DNA of 55,342 nt from the NCBI GenBank assembly GCA_947624085.1, contig CANQIK010000004.1, positions 1 to 55,342 of the forward strand, read 5' to 3'. The DNA comes from an uncultured Bacilli bacterium. GTDB lineage: Bacteria > Bacillota_I > Bacilli_A > RF39 > UBA660. This document shows, piece after piece, positions 35,868 through 43,902 of the stretch (its first letter is position 1; each line of letters begins with the position of its first letter). A program made the translations under genes and the position numbers. The notes beneath the pieces are model-generated. The model was not told the DNA's origin. It saw nothing but the letters and a program-made list of their open reading frames with translations, and made no database searches.

Positions 35868-36206
35868 ATGCCAAAGCCTAGAATAGAATACTTTATAAAT
35901 ATGAAAAACAAAGTTAAATATTTAATTCATAAATTATTTATTTATAATTCAGTGGATATTTCTGATACTTTAGTATTATCTTGTCTTACTAATCTTTTGA
36001 TAATGTATTTTCCCGATTTTAGTAAAGAAGATATTATAAGCATTATGAAAAGTCTTTACAATATGCCCTATTATATTGATGAAGCTAGTTTGGATATTAC
36101 CGGTTTAGATAATTTGCTCACTAGCTATAGTGATTATAATGAATTATATTTAAATTTATATGAATTAAAAAAATCGCTTATTTGTAGCGATTCATTTGAG
36201 CCATAA
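35868..36206 (+). CDS. Unknown 112-aa protein
   Basis: This protein is not recognised. It is mainly helical with an acidic, Asp/Tyr-rich second half (DEASLDITGLDNLLTSYSDYNEL) and no membrane segment. ATG 35868 has only a weak AGG upstream; the internal ATG at 35901 has none better. Its last 29 bases overlap the end of yneF on the other strand. It is the sole plus-strand gene in this stretch and may be a real lineage-specific gene. Confidence 0.5.
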   Translation: MPKPRIEYFINMKNKVKYLIHKLFIYNSVDISDTLVLSCLTNLLIMYFPDFSKEDIISIMKSLYNMPYYIDEASLDITGLDNLLTSYSDYNELYLNLYELKKSLICSDSFEP

Positions 36207-36393
36207 CTTGTTTAACTTGTTTTTGGCTTGGCTTTCTACCCATAGAACTCATCATTGCTTCAATCATTTTCTCATTAATGGGAGGATTTTTAGCAAGCAT
36301 TTTTTTTGTAACTATTCGAGCAATAACAAAGCCTAAAATTAAACCTACTATTAAACTACCTATACTCCATAATACTGTTTCTAAAACAGGCAT
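36178..36393 (-). CDS. yneF: YneF family (UPF0154) membrane protein
   Basis: This 71-aa protein has one N-terminal transmembrane helix (residues about 6-27) and a cytoplasmic part with 'KNPPINEKMIEAMMSSMGRKPSQKQVKQVM', which is the UPF0154 signature. The function is unsettled; it sits beside the SirA-tkt block in Bacillus, as here. It has an AAAGGAGG ribosome site. It lies 43 bp after the SirA-like gene in the same direction. Confidence 0.88.
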   Translation of the reverse strand: MPVLETVLWSIGSLIVGLILGFVIARIVTKKMLAKNPPINEKMIEAMMSSMGRKPSQKQVKQVMAQMNRYK

Positions 36394-36436
36394 AATGTCC
36401 TCCTTTACATTTTAATTTTACTATACTTTTATTAAT

Positions 36437-36844
36437 TTAACAATAAATTTCATCAAGCCAAAAATAATCTTTGTTTTCAAAATCACATACGAATAAATTA
36501 TATCCATTAAGTTTTTGCAAAAGGGGTATCTTAAGAGTATTACAATTACAAAGTAAATAACTGTTTTTAATTTCTATTTCACATCTTTCATCGCGATATT
36601 TATTATAGTATGAATGATGATTATTAACATACATATAAAATTGATTATCTTTAAAACTATTTAATATTTTTTGATTAACAATATTTTTATTAAATTTATT
36701 AGCTATTTGTTCATATAGATTTTGGGCCATATATAAATCTTTAGTATTATGAATTGACTCAAAACTTTTAAACAAAACATAAGGGCTATCTTTAGTTAGA
36801 ATTTCCATTTCTTTATTAATATTAAATATATAGAATGTTCTCAT
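36437..36844 (-). CDS. sirA: Probable sporulation inhibitor of replication SirA
   Basis: This 135-aa protein has the SirA pattern: a 'RTFYIFNINKEM' start comparable to the B. subtilis HYYTYLIKEE stretch, a central IEIKNSYLL strand, and an end FVCDFENKDYFWLDEI like LAMDFNSKRYGWLNPV. The identity is modest. The gene order lexA, small gene, tkt, this gene, yneF is the same as lexA-yneA-tkt-sirA-yneF in B. subtilis, which is the main support. SirA binds DnaA and stops re-initiation when sporulation begins. Upstream is a 0A-box-like TGTCGAA and a hairpin near the ribosome site. Confidence 0.65.
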   Translation of the reverse strand: MRTFYIFNINKEMEILTKDSPYVLFKSFESIHNTKDLYMAQNLYEQIANKFNKNIVNQKILNSFKDNQFYMYVNNHHSYYNKYRDERCEIEIKNSYLLCNCNTLKIPLLQKLNGYNLFVCDFENKDYFWLDEIYC

Positions 36845-36849
36845 AAAAT

Positions 36850-36893
36850 CACCATCTTCATGATAACAAAAAGATGGTAAAAAAAATGTCGAA
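36850..36893 (-). promoter_or_regulatory. sirA leader: RBS hairpin and 0A-box-like site
   Basis: ACCATCTT (36851-36858) and AAGATGGT (36871-36878) form an 8-bp stem in the sirA leader. On the minus strand the downstream arm runs into GGTGAT, the only ribosome site for ATG 36844. TGTCGAA (36887-36893) matches the Spo0A box core. Together they suggest Spo0A control and possibly translational control. Confidence 0.4.
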
Positions 36894-36895
36894 TC

Positions 36896-38875
36896 TTAAG
36901 ACTCGAGCATTTCTTTAATCTTTAATAATAAAGAATTATAATCGTAATTATTATATTTTAAAACATCATCTTTTTTACCAGATCTGCCAAAGCTATCAAT
37001 GCCAATTGTATATTTAGGACTAGAGGCAAAACGATTCCAAATTAATGTTGAGCCTGCTTCTAAAGTGATAATCTTAACATCTTTTGGTAATAGCTTTTCT
37101 TCATATACCGGATTTTGTTTAACAAATAGTTCCATCGATGGCATTGAAACAACTCTGATATCAATACCACTTGTAAATAGTTCTTCGGCAAGTTTGATTG
37201 CTAAAGCTACTTCACTACCGGTTGCAATAATAACACCATCTAAATGATATTTTTCTTTACGTACTATATAAGCTCCATATTGCACATATTTACCATTGGT
37301 ATGTTTTAAAATATTCATTTTCTCTTTAGAGATTACTAATGAAAAAGGTCCTTGATGTTTCAAAATATATTCCCAAGCACCAATAATTTCATTAATATCA
37401 CAGGGCCTAAATACTGTCATATTAGGAATTGTTCTAAGCATAGATAACTGCTCTACCGGTTGATGAGTCGGTCCATCTTGGCCCACAGTAATACTATCAT
37501 GAGTAAAAATATAAGTAACTGGCAAATTCATAAGAGCGCTCATTCGCATTGCCGGTTTTAAATAATCCGCAAAAGATAGGAACGTAGAGCCAAAAACTCT
37601 TAATCCTGATAAAGCCATTCCATTTAAGATACCACCCATGGCGTGTTCACGAAGGCCAAATGCAATATTACGGCCTGTTGGATTATCATCACTCATAAGG
37701 CCACTGTTATTGATAACGGTTTTTGTACTCGTGGCTAAATCAGCCGAACCACCAACAAAAAATCTTGTTTTAGGAGCAATAAAGTTAATAACTCTTTCAT
37801 TTGAAATGCGCCCTTCTTCACAGTATTTATCATTAATTTTATAATTTGTACTATCAAAGTCTACAGTAAAATCATTTTTTTCAATCAAGTTAATAATATT
37901 TAATAATTCACTATTATTTTCTCTTAACTCATTAAATTCGCGTAACCATAGTTCATATTTCTTACTCACTCTATTTATAATAAAGTCAGTTACATAATTG
38001 CGTGATACTTCATCATAAACAAAAGGTTCAGTTGGCAAATGATATTTTTCTTTTAAATCCTTAACTTCAGCACTATCTAATAAATGATTATGCGCCTCAG
38101 GCAATCCCTCAAAAGTTGTATCTTCACCAATTTGGGTATGACAAATAATAAGAGTTGGCGAATCTGATTTACGAGCTTCTTTAAGTGCCGAAGATATATC
38201 ATTAACATTACTGCCATTTTTGACATTAATAACATTAAAATCTAAAGCTTCAAAACGTAAAGTTAAATCTTCAGTAAAAGTATTTTCTACTTCGCCATCA
38301 TGTTGCACTTCATTATTATCTAAAATAACAACTAATTTATTAAGTCTTTGCGCTCCTGCTAAAGATAAAGCTTCATAAGCAATGCCCTCCTGTAAATCGC
38401 CATCCGAACATAATACATAAGTGTAATAATCAATTAAATTACTTTTCTTGTTAACTGCCCGACATAAATTTTCATAATATCTTTCGGCCAAAGCCATACC
38501 TACCGCATTAGCAACACCTTGACCTAATGGCCCCGTAGAACACTCTATTCCCAGATCAACATTTAATTCAGGATGACCCGGAGTAAAAGAATCAATATCT
38601 CGATAACGTTTTAAATCTGCCATAGAAATATCAAAACCCGCAAAATAAAGCATGGAATATAGCATTGCACTGCCATGACCTGCAGATAAAACGAAACGAT
38701 CACGATTAACCCAATTAGGTCTTTTAGCTAAAACATTAAGTTCATTTAAATATAAGGCATATATAATTGGACTAGCACCAAAAACAATACCTGGATGGCC
38801 ACTTTCAGCCTTTTGAATCATATCTATAGCAAGCATTTTCATTGAATTTAAAGCTTGTTCACTTTTACCGGCCAT
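36896..38875 (-). CDS. tkt: Transketolase
   Basis: This 659-aa enzyme uses thiamine diphosphate and moves two-carbon units in the pentose phosphate pathway. It has GHPGIVFGASPI, the TPP motif GDGDLQEGIAYEALSLAG...NN, a GREHAMGG-like segment (FGLREHAMGGILNGMAL), and THDSITVGQDGPTHQPVEQL near residue 460. The length is standard. The ribosome site GGGAAG is about 9 nt upstream. It is probably shared with the small lexA-divergent gene's transcript. Confidence 0.97.
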   Translation of the reverse strand: MAGKSEQALNSMKMLAIDMIQKAESGHPGIVFGASPIIYALYLNELNVLAKRPNWVNRDRFVLSAGHGSAMLYSMLYFAGFDISMADLKRYRDIDSFTPGHPELNVDLGIECSTGPLGQGVANAVGMALAERYYENLCRAVNKKSNLIDYYTYVLCSDGDLQEGIAYEALSLAGAQRLNKLVVILDNNEVQHDGEVENTFTEDLTLRFEALDFNVINVKNGSNVNDISSALKEARKSDSPTLIICHTQIGEDTTFEGLPEAHNHLLDSAEVKDLKEKYHLPTEPFVYDEVSRNYVTDFIINRVSKKYELWLREFNELRENNSELLNIINLIEKNDFTVDFDSTNYKINDKYCEEGRISNERVINFIAPKTRFFVGGSADLATSTKTVINNSGLMSDDNPTGRNIAFGLREHAMGGILNGMALSGLRVFGSTFLSFADYLKPAMRMSALMNLPVTYIFTHDSITVGQDGPTHQPVEQLSMLRTIPNMTVFRPCDINEIIGAWEYILKHQGPFSLVISKEKMNILKHTNGKYVQYGAYIVRKEKYHLDGVIIATGSEVALAIKLAEELFTSGIDIRVVSMPSMELFVKQNPVYEEKLLPKDVKIITLEAGSTLIWNRFASSPKYTIGIDSFGRSGKKDDVLKYNNYDYNSLLLKIKEMLES

Positions 38876-38929
38876 ACTACATCACTTCCCTATTTTTCAT
38901 TTTAGCATAGTTTCTTCATAAAATAAAAC

Positions 38930-39091
38930 CTATATTTTTAATTCCGTGTTTGTGATTAAGTCCGACTTGCCATTTTGACTTTCAGCCATCTTATAATCGG
39001 CAAGTAATGAAAAGGTTGCTATTATTACCGCCAGGTATAAGAAAATAAGTCCTCCGTAGTTCACAATAATTTTTTTCAAAACTTTTTTCAT
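38930..39091 (-). CDS. Short YneA/SosA-like SOS membrane protein
   Basis: This 53-aa protein has a basic N-terminus (MKKVLKKIIVNYGG), one transmembrane helix (residues about 13-31) and a short polar outer tail (ADYKMAESQNGKSDLITN). It lies divergent from lexA with two LexA-box-like sites between them, the place of yneA in Bacillus and sosA in Staphylococcus. Those proteins delay cell division after DNA damage. This one is shorter and has no LysM domain, as in SosA. ATG 39091 has AAGGATGTG upstream. The role is inferred from position. Confidence 0.6.
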   Translation of the reverse strand: MKKVLKKIIVNYGGLIFLYLAVIIATFSLLADYKMAESQNGKSDLITNTELKI

Positions 39092-39122
39092 TCTTATCAC
39101 ATCCTTCGTTACAATATTAAGG

Positions 39123-39136
39123 CAAATGTTTGTTCG
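39123..39136. promoter_or_regulatory. LexA-box-like site 1
   Basis: CAAATGTTTGTTCG, compared with CGAACNNNNGTTCG: the right half is perfect and the left half matches at three of five positions. It lies near the SOS small gene. Confidence 0.5.
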
Positions 39137-39150
39137 TGTCAATATATTTC

Positions 39151-39164
39151 AAAACATTTGTTTG
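39151..39164. promoter_or_regulatory. LexA-box-like site 2
   Basis: AAAACATTTGTTTG, a symmetric AAAC-N4-GTTT core with GAAC/GTTC positions weakened. It lies 62 bp upstream of the lexA ORF and may serve autorepression. Confidence 0.45.
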
Positions 39165-39212
39165 ACTTTTTACAATATATGATGTAAACTTAAAATATAT
39201 ATGGAGGTAGAA

Positions 39213-39839
39213 ATGAAAAGAGCTGCTATGTTAACAAGAAGACAAGCGGATGTCTTAAAATTTATAAAAAAATATTCCGCAGAACACGGCTTTCCGCCTA
39301 CTATAAGGGAAATTTGTGCCGGTGTGCATTTATCTAGTACAGCTACTGTATTTGTTCATATTAAAAATCTTGAAAAAAACGGTTATTTGAGAAGTTCTAA
39401 TAATAAGTTTCGAACAATAGAACTTTTAGTAGATAACGAATATGAAAAGAAAAATGAAGATACTGTTAAAGTTCCTCTTCTTGGTAAAGTAACCGCGGGA
39501 AATCCTATTACCGCAATTGAAACACCAAACGAATTTTTCTCTTTACCTTCTTCCTTAGTTCCGGCCTCATCCGAAGTATTTACCCTACACGTTTCAGGCG
39601 AAAGCATGATTAATGCTGGTATTTATGATGATGATTATGTGATTGTTAAAAGACAAAATGATGCTAAAAATGGCGATATTGTTGTTGCTATGACAGATGA
39701 AAATGAAGTAACGCTTAAAAGATTTTTTAAAGAAAATGACCATATTAGATTACAGCCTGAAAATGATACCATGGCGCCCATTATTTTACCTAATTGTACA
39801 ATTCTTGGTACTGCCATTGGTTTATATCGTAAAATATAA
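39213..39839 (+). CDS. lexA: SOS repressor LexA
   Basis: This 208-aa protein has an N-terminal winged helix ('MLTRRQADVLKFIKKYSAEH', 'FPPTIREICAGVHLSSTATV') and a C-terminal S24 self-cleavage domain with 'VSGESMINAGIYDDDYVIV' (catalytic Ser in GESM) and Lys in 'AKNGDIVVAM...TLKRFF'. The cleavage site appears as AGNPI. ATG 39213 has GGAGG 5 nt upstream; the upstream ATG overlaps it. RecA-bound damage signals trigger its self-cleavage. Confidence 0.96.
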   Translation: MKRAAMLTRRQADVLKFIKKYSAEHGFPPTIREICAGVHLSSTATVFVHIKNLEKNGYLRSSNNKFRTIELLVDNEYEKKNEDTVKVPLLGKVTAGNPITAIETPNEFFSLPSSLVPASSEVFTLHVSGESMINAGIYDDDYVIVKRQNDAKNGDIVVAMTDENEVTLKRFFKENDHIRLQPENDTMAPIILPNCTILGTAIGLYRKI

Positions 39840-39840
39840 A

Positions 39841-39873
39841 AAAATTATCAGTTTATTTTGATAATTTTTCTTT
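39841..39873. terminator. Bidirectional terminator of lexA and rpe
   Basis: AAAATTATCA / TGATAATTTT hairpin (39841-39868) with T-tracts on both strands, between the convergent lexA and rpe genes. Confidence 0.85.
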
Positions 39874-40515
39874 TTATAATAGCACGCCATTTTTTAAAGT
39901 AGCTATTCTTTCATTATAATCTTCACCATTTGTTACAAAAGAGCCACTTACTACTATATCAATATCTTTATCTATTAACAAAGATATGGTATTAGCATTT
40001 ACTCCCCCATCAATTATGGTTTGAATTTGATAATCATGTTTTATTTCATTAAATTTAGCAACTTTATCTAAAACTTCTTCTTGAAAAGGCTGACCCCCTG
40101 CGCCAGGATTTACCGTCAAAAATAAGACTTCATCTATTTGTTTTAGATATGGTGTTAATGTATTGATATCATCACTAGGATTTAGGGCAATGCCTACTTT
40201 AATCCCCATAGAGGATATGTAATCTATGACTTGGCTCGGTTTTTTAGTCGCGTCTAAATGAAATATTATGGTACTTACATCATAAAAAGCTAGTTTATCC
40301 ACATATTTAAGAGGATCATTGCACATTAAATGAATATGAAGTTTTTTTTGGGCTGTTCCTAGCAATTTATCTAATGAGCCTAATGTGAAATTTTTGGTTT
40401 TAACATATTTACCATCGCATAAATCAACATGAATATAATCAGCATTAGAATCATTAATTTTTTTTATACATTTAATATAGTTATCACTACTTAAAAAACT
40501 TACTGCTACTTTCAT
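39874..40515 (-). CDS. rpe: Ribulose-phosphate 3-epimerase
   Basis: This 213-aa TIM barrel has DYIHVDLCDGKYV, KLHIHLMCNDPLKY, IIFHLDAT, FLTVNPGAGGQPF and TIIDGGVNANTI. It interconverts ribulose 5-phosphate and xylulose 5-phosphate, feeding transketolase. It starts inside the end of rsgA (29-bp overlap) with AAGGAG 4 nt upstream, the usual Bacilli order prkC-rsgA-rpe. The thiamine pyrophosphokinase gene that often follows is absent. Confidence 0.95.
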   Translation of the reverse strand: MKVAVSFLSSDNYIKCIKKINDSNADYIHVDLCDGKYVKTKNFTLGSLDKLLGTAQKKLHIHLMCNDPLKYVDKLAFYDVSTIIFHLDATKKPSQVIDYISSMGIKVGIALNPSDDINTLTPYLKQIDEVLFLTVNPGAGGQPFQEEVLDKVAKFNEIKHDYQIQTIIDGGVNANTISLLIDKDIDIVVSGSFVTNGEDYNERIATLKNGVLL

Positions 40516-41335
40516 GGCACTCCTTTATAAACTTTAAATAATTTTCATATCGTGAATTTAGTATTTTAGTACCGACTTTTGGCTCTACTTCACACCCTTC
40601 AGTTTTAATGTGCATACAATCTTTGTATTTGCAATTACTATTTTTAAATTCACCAAAGGCATCTCTAATTTGCTGAGGGGTAAAATTAGCTAAATCAAGT
40701 GCACTAAAGCCTGGGGTATCAGCTAGAAGGAAATTATCTATTTCATATAAACTAACATATCTTGTTGTGTGAACACCCCGGTTAAGAGAAGATGAAATAG
40801 GTTTTGTTTCAAGTTTTAAATTCTTATCTATTTTGTTAATGAATGTGGATTTACCCGCCCCCGTTTGCCCACAGCAGACAATTATTTTATCTTTAGCTAT
40901 TTTTTTAAAATAAGCTATAGCGGTATTTTCTATAACCACAATATCTAAAGTTTCATAATACTTTTTAATCTTTTTGTAATATTCTAATTCTTTTTTATCA
41001 AGTAAATCTATTTTGGTAAAGCATATAACTGGCTCTATATTATTACCAATTACATTAACTAATAATTTATCTAATAGCACTAAATCTAAATCCGGTTTTT
41101 TTACAGAAGTTATAATTAACGCTATGTCGACATTAGCAATATTAGGTCTTGTTAAAAAATTGCGTCTTTCATATATTTTACTTATCCGATTTTCATCATC
41201 AAGTAAAACTATATCACCTACCAAGGGAACAATTTTTTCTTTACGAAAAATTCCCTTTACGGTAGCATTAATATCCCCTTGTGATGTTTTAACAACATAT
41301 TTCGTACTATTAATATGAATAATTCGTCCCTGCAT
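40487..41335 (-). CDS. rsgA: Ribosome assembly GTPase RsgA
   Basis: This 282-aa circularly permuted GTPase has an N-terminal OB fold, G4 (CFTKIDLL), then G1 (GQTGAGKSTFIN), 'GVHTTRYV' as switch I and DTPGF (G3). It ends in a zinc motif (NCKYKDCMHIKTEGCEV). It checks 30S subunit maturation. It follows prkC by one base. The ribosome site is weak, so translation may depend on coupling to prkC. Confidence 0.95.
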   Translation of the reverse strand: MQGRIIHINSTKYVVKTSQGDINATVKGIFRKEKIVPLVGDIVLLDDENRISKIYERRNFLTRPNIANVDIALIITSVKKPDLDLVLLDKLLVNVIGNNIEPVICFTKIDLLDKKELEYYKKIKKYYETLDIVVIENTAIAYFKKIAKDKIIVCCGQTGAGKSTFINKIDKNLKLETKPISSSLNRGVHTTRYVSLYEIDNFLLADTPGFSALDLANFTPQQIRDAFGEFKNSNCKYKDCMHIKTEGCEVEPKVGTKILNSRYENYLKFIKECHESSSKFFK

Positions 41336-41336
41336 A

Positions 41337-43106
41337 TTAATCTAATTCGTGGTTTCCTTCACTATTTGAAGTATTACCCTCTATAGTTATGGTTAAAGTG
41401 GCACTACGCGTAACTTTGGCACCCTCTTTACGACTTTGATTAGTTATTTTATAACTTGCATAATCTTCAGCATTGCCTTTATTTATTGATAAACTATTTT
41501 TATCTTTATCAACAAATTTACAAGACAATTCATATTCTTCACAGAAATCTAGAATATCTAATATTTCATAGCCATCAGTAAAGTCTGGATATAAATCTTG
41601 AACTTTAGGAATCCATAAAATTATTTCATCGCCACTTTTTAAAGATTCCCCTGCTGCTACAGATTGGTCAATAATAGTATTTTCTTTAAAATCGTCCTCA
41701 CTGCCCTCGGCTATATCTCTTTCTTTACATGAAGCATTAACCCCTTGCGCATCAAGAGCTCCTTCAATATTATCGCAATTCTTGCCGGTATAATCTTCAA
41801 TAACAATTTCAGCGGTACCCTTAGAAATATAAATAGTTATTTCTGAGCCCTTTTTCTTTTTAGAGCCTCCTGATGGAGATGTCATAACAACTCGACCTTC
41901 ATCAATAGTAGAAGAATTTTTTTCTAAAGTTTCATCGGCGACACTAAAGCCTTCTTTTTCTAGTTTCTTAACAGCGTCTACTAAAGTCATATTGGTAACA
42001 TCAGGAACCTCAATCGTACCAATAGAATTACCATATCTTATCCATAGTAAAACAACCGTAATACCTACTACCAAAGCAGTAAATACCGCCATCAAGATAA
42101 TTATCGTCTTATTTTGCTTCTTCAAATCATTTTCGGTTATCTTCTTTGCTATAACTTCCTCACCATCTTTCTTATTTGTTTCCTTATTATTAATATTTGC
42201 TTCTTTTTTAATTTTTAGTACAGCATTATCATCATAATCATTTTCAGGATATTTAAATGTATATTTTATCTCATTAATTCGGGCTTCATCTAAGCAAGTT
42301 TTTAAATCTTCATGCATTTCTCTTGCATCAGTATAACGATTTTTAGGATTTTTAGCCGTAGCTTTCATAATAATGTTTTCAATACTTTGGGGTAAATCAG
42401 GTAAGATACTCCTTATAGACGGAAGAGGTTCTTTTAAATGTTTTAAAGCAATCTCAACAGCATTATCTCCACGATAAGGAAGTTTACCCGTTAATAACTC
42501 GAACATCAAAATACCAAGGGAATATATATCACTTTGTAAAGTCGCCCCTTTGCCACAAGCTTGTTCAGGTGGAAGATAATGAACAGAGCCCATTACAGAG
42601 TTTGTTTGCGTAAGCTGAGTTGAATTCATGGCTACCGCTATACCAAAATCCGTAAGTTTTACTAAACCATTTTCCAAAATCATAATGTTTTGGGGTTTAA
42701 TATCTCTATGAATTATATATGAATCATGAGCTACAGAAAGACCACTGGTAACTTGAAGCATAATATCTACAACCTCGGGAACGGTAAGTTTACCTCTTTT
42801 TTTAAGGAGTGTTTTTAATTGTTTACCCTCGATATATTCCATAACAATATAATACTCGCCATGGTCTTCACCAACATCATATACTTCAACTATATTTTGA
42901 TTATTAAGACTTGAGGCTTGTAAAGCTTCTCTTTGAAATCTTCTTACAAATTTTTCATCAGTTGCTAAATCTCCCCGCAGAATTTTAACAGCAACATTAC
43001 GTTCTAAAATAGTGTCATATGCTAAATAAACATTAGCCATTCCACCTTCACCAATGCTTTTTAAAATTTGGTATCTATCACTAATTTTTTGCCCTTTAGC
43101 AATCAC
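41337..43106 (-). CDS. prkC: PASTA-domain serine/threonine kinase PrkC
   Basis: This 589-aa kinase has a cytoplasmic domain with GEGGMANVY, Lys41, HRDIKPQN (133-140) and DFG (153-155). A charged linker, a membrane helix (about residues 331-352) and three outer PASTA domains follow. It senses muropeptides and phosphorylates wall and division proteins; in Bacillus it also links to spore germination. It starts at GTG 43106, overlapping the prpC stop by one base. Confidence 0.96.
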   Translation of the reverse strand: MIAKGQKISDRYQILKSIGEGGMANVYLAYDTILERNVAVKILRGDLATDEKFVRRFQREALQASSLNNQNIVEVYDVGEDHGEYYIVMEYIEGKQLKTLLKKRGKLTVPEVVDIMLQVTSGLSVAHDSYIIHRDIKPQNIMILENGLVKLTDFGIAVAMNSTQLTQTNSVMGSVHYLPPEQACGKGATLQSDIYSLGILMFELLTGKLPYRGDNAVEIALKHLKEPLPSIRSILPDLPQSIENIIMKATAKNPKNRYTDAREMHEDLKTCLDEARINEIKYTFKYPENDYDDNAVLKIKKEANINNKETNKKDGEEVIAKKITENDLKKQNKTIIILMAVFTALVVGITVVLLWIRYGNSIGTIEVPDVTNMTLVDAVKKLEKEGFSVADETLEKNSSTIDEGRVVMTSPSGGSKKKKGSEITIYISKGTAEIVIEDYTGKNCDNIEGALDAQGVNASCKERDIAEGSEDDFKENTIIDQSVAAGESLKSGDEIILWIPKVQDLYPDFTDGYEILDILDFCEEYELSCKFVDKDKNSLSINKGNAEDYASYKITNQSRKEGAKVTRSATLTITIEGNTSNSEGNHELD

Positions 43107-43861
43107 TATTTTTTACTCCCTTCCATATCCAAAAATGCCACAGAGATATTATCATTTCCACCCCGTGCATTACATTTTGTTATAAGTTTTTGAACTTTTT
43201 CTTCAATTGTTAACTCAGTATCATCTAAGACTCTTTCAATTTGATCATCGGCCAAAAGCGAAGTCAAGCCATCACTACAAAGCATTATGCCATCAATATC
43301 AGCATCAACAACATCAAATATATCAAGTTCAGCTTTCTCTGTTGCTCCTAATGCGCGCATTAAGACATTCTTTTTAGGATGAAATTTAGCTTCTTCCTCA
43401 GTCAAATTACCCGCTTGAACTAAAAGGTTTACTAAAGTATGATCTTTTGTTACTTTATGAAGTTTACCAGCTTTTAAAACATAGCCTGATGAGTCGCCAA
43501 TATTGCCAAAGATTAAAAATTCCTTGGTTAAAACCGCTACTACTAAAGTAGTTCCCATACCTACCGAGTCTTCATGAGCAATAGTATATTCTAAAATCTC
43601 TTTATTAATCTCATTAACGTTATCATTAAGCCAATTAACAGCATCAAGTTTAGTACCAATACTTGCCGTTTCAGTAAATCTTTTACCTAAATGAGTAAGG
43701 GCTATTGAGGAAGCAACCTCCCCTTTACGATGACCACCCATACCATCAGCAACCATTAATAAATATTCATCAGATTTATTTTTGAGAATTGTTACGCTGT
43801 CCTCATTATGTGTTCTAACCCGTCCAGCATCTGTTAAATAAAACGTTTTTATATAAACCAC
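43106..43861 (-). CDS. prpC: PP2C-type phosphatase PrpC/Stp
   Basis: This 251-aa metal-dependent phosphatase opposes PrkC. It has RTHNEDS, LMVADGMGGH, GMGTTLVVA, GNIGDSSGYVL, 'TKDHTLVNLL', LCSDGLTSLL and GGNDNISVAFLD. The GTG start at 43861 is close to its ribosome-like AGGTGG, so a nearby alternative cannot be ruled out. It is the usual prpC-prkC pair and overlaps the kinase start (TAGTG). Confidence 0.95.
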   Translation of the reverse strand: MVYIKTFYLTDAGRVRTHNEDSVTILKNKSDEYLLMVADGMGGHRKGEVASSIALTHLGKRFTETASIGTKLDAVNWLNDNVNEINKEILEYTIAHEDSVGMGTTLVVAVLTKEFLIFGNIGDSSGYVLKAGKLHKVTKDHTLVNLLVQAGNLTEEEAKFHPKKNVLMRALGATEKAELDIFDVVDADIDGIMLCSDGLTSLLADDQIERVLDDTELTIEEKVQKLITKCNARGGNDNISVAFLDMEGSKK

Positions 43862-43902
43862 CTATCTTCAATGATAATTATAACATTATTTATTATTTTT
43901 TA

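Noticed and set aside
39381-39817. Minus-strand ORFs inside lexA
   Set aside because: They are antisense shadows of a conserved gene with no signals.
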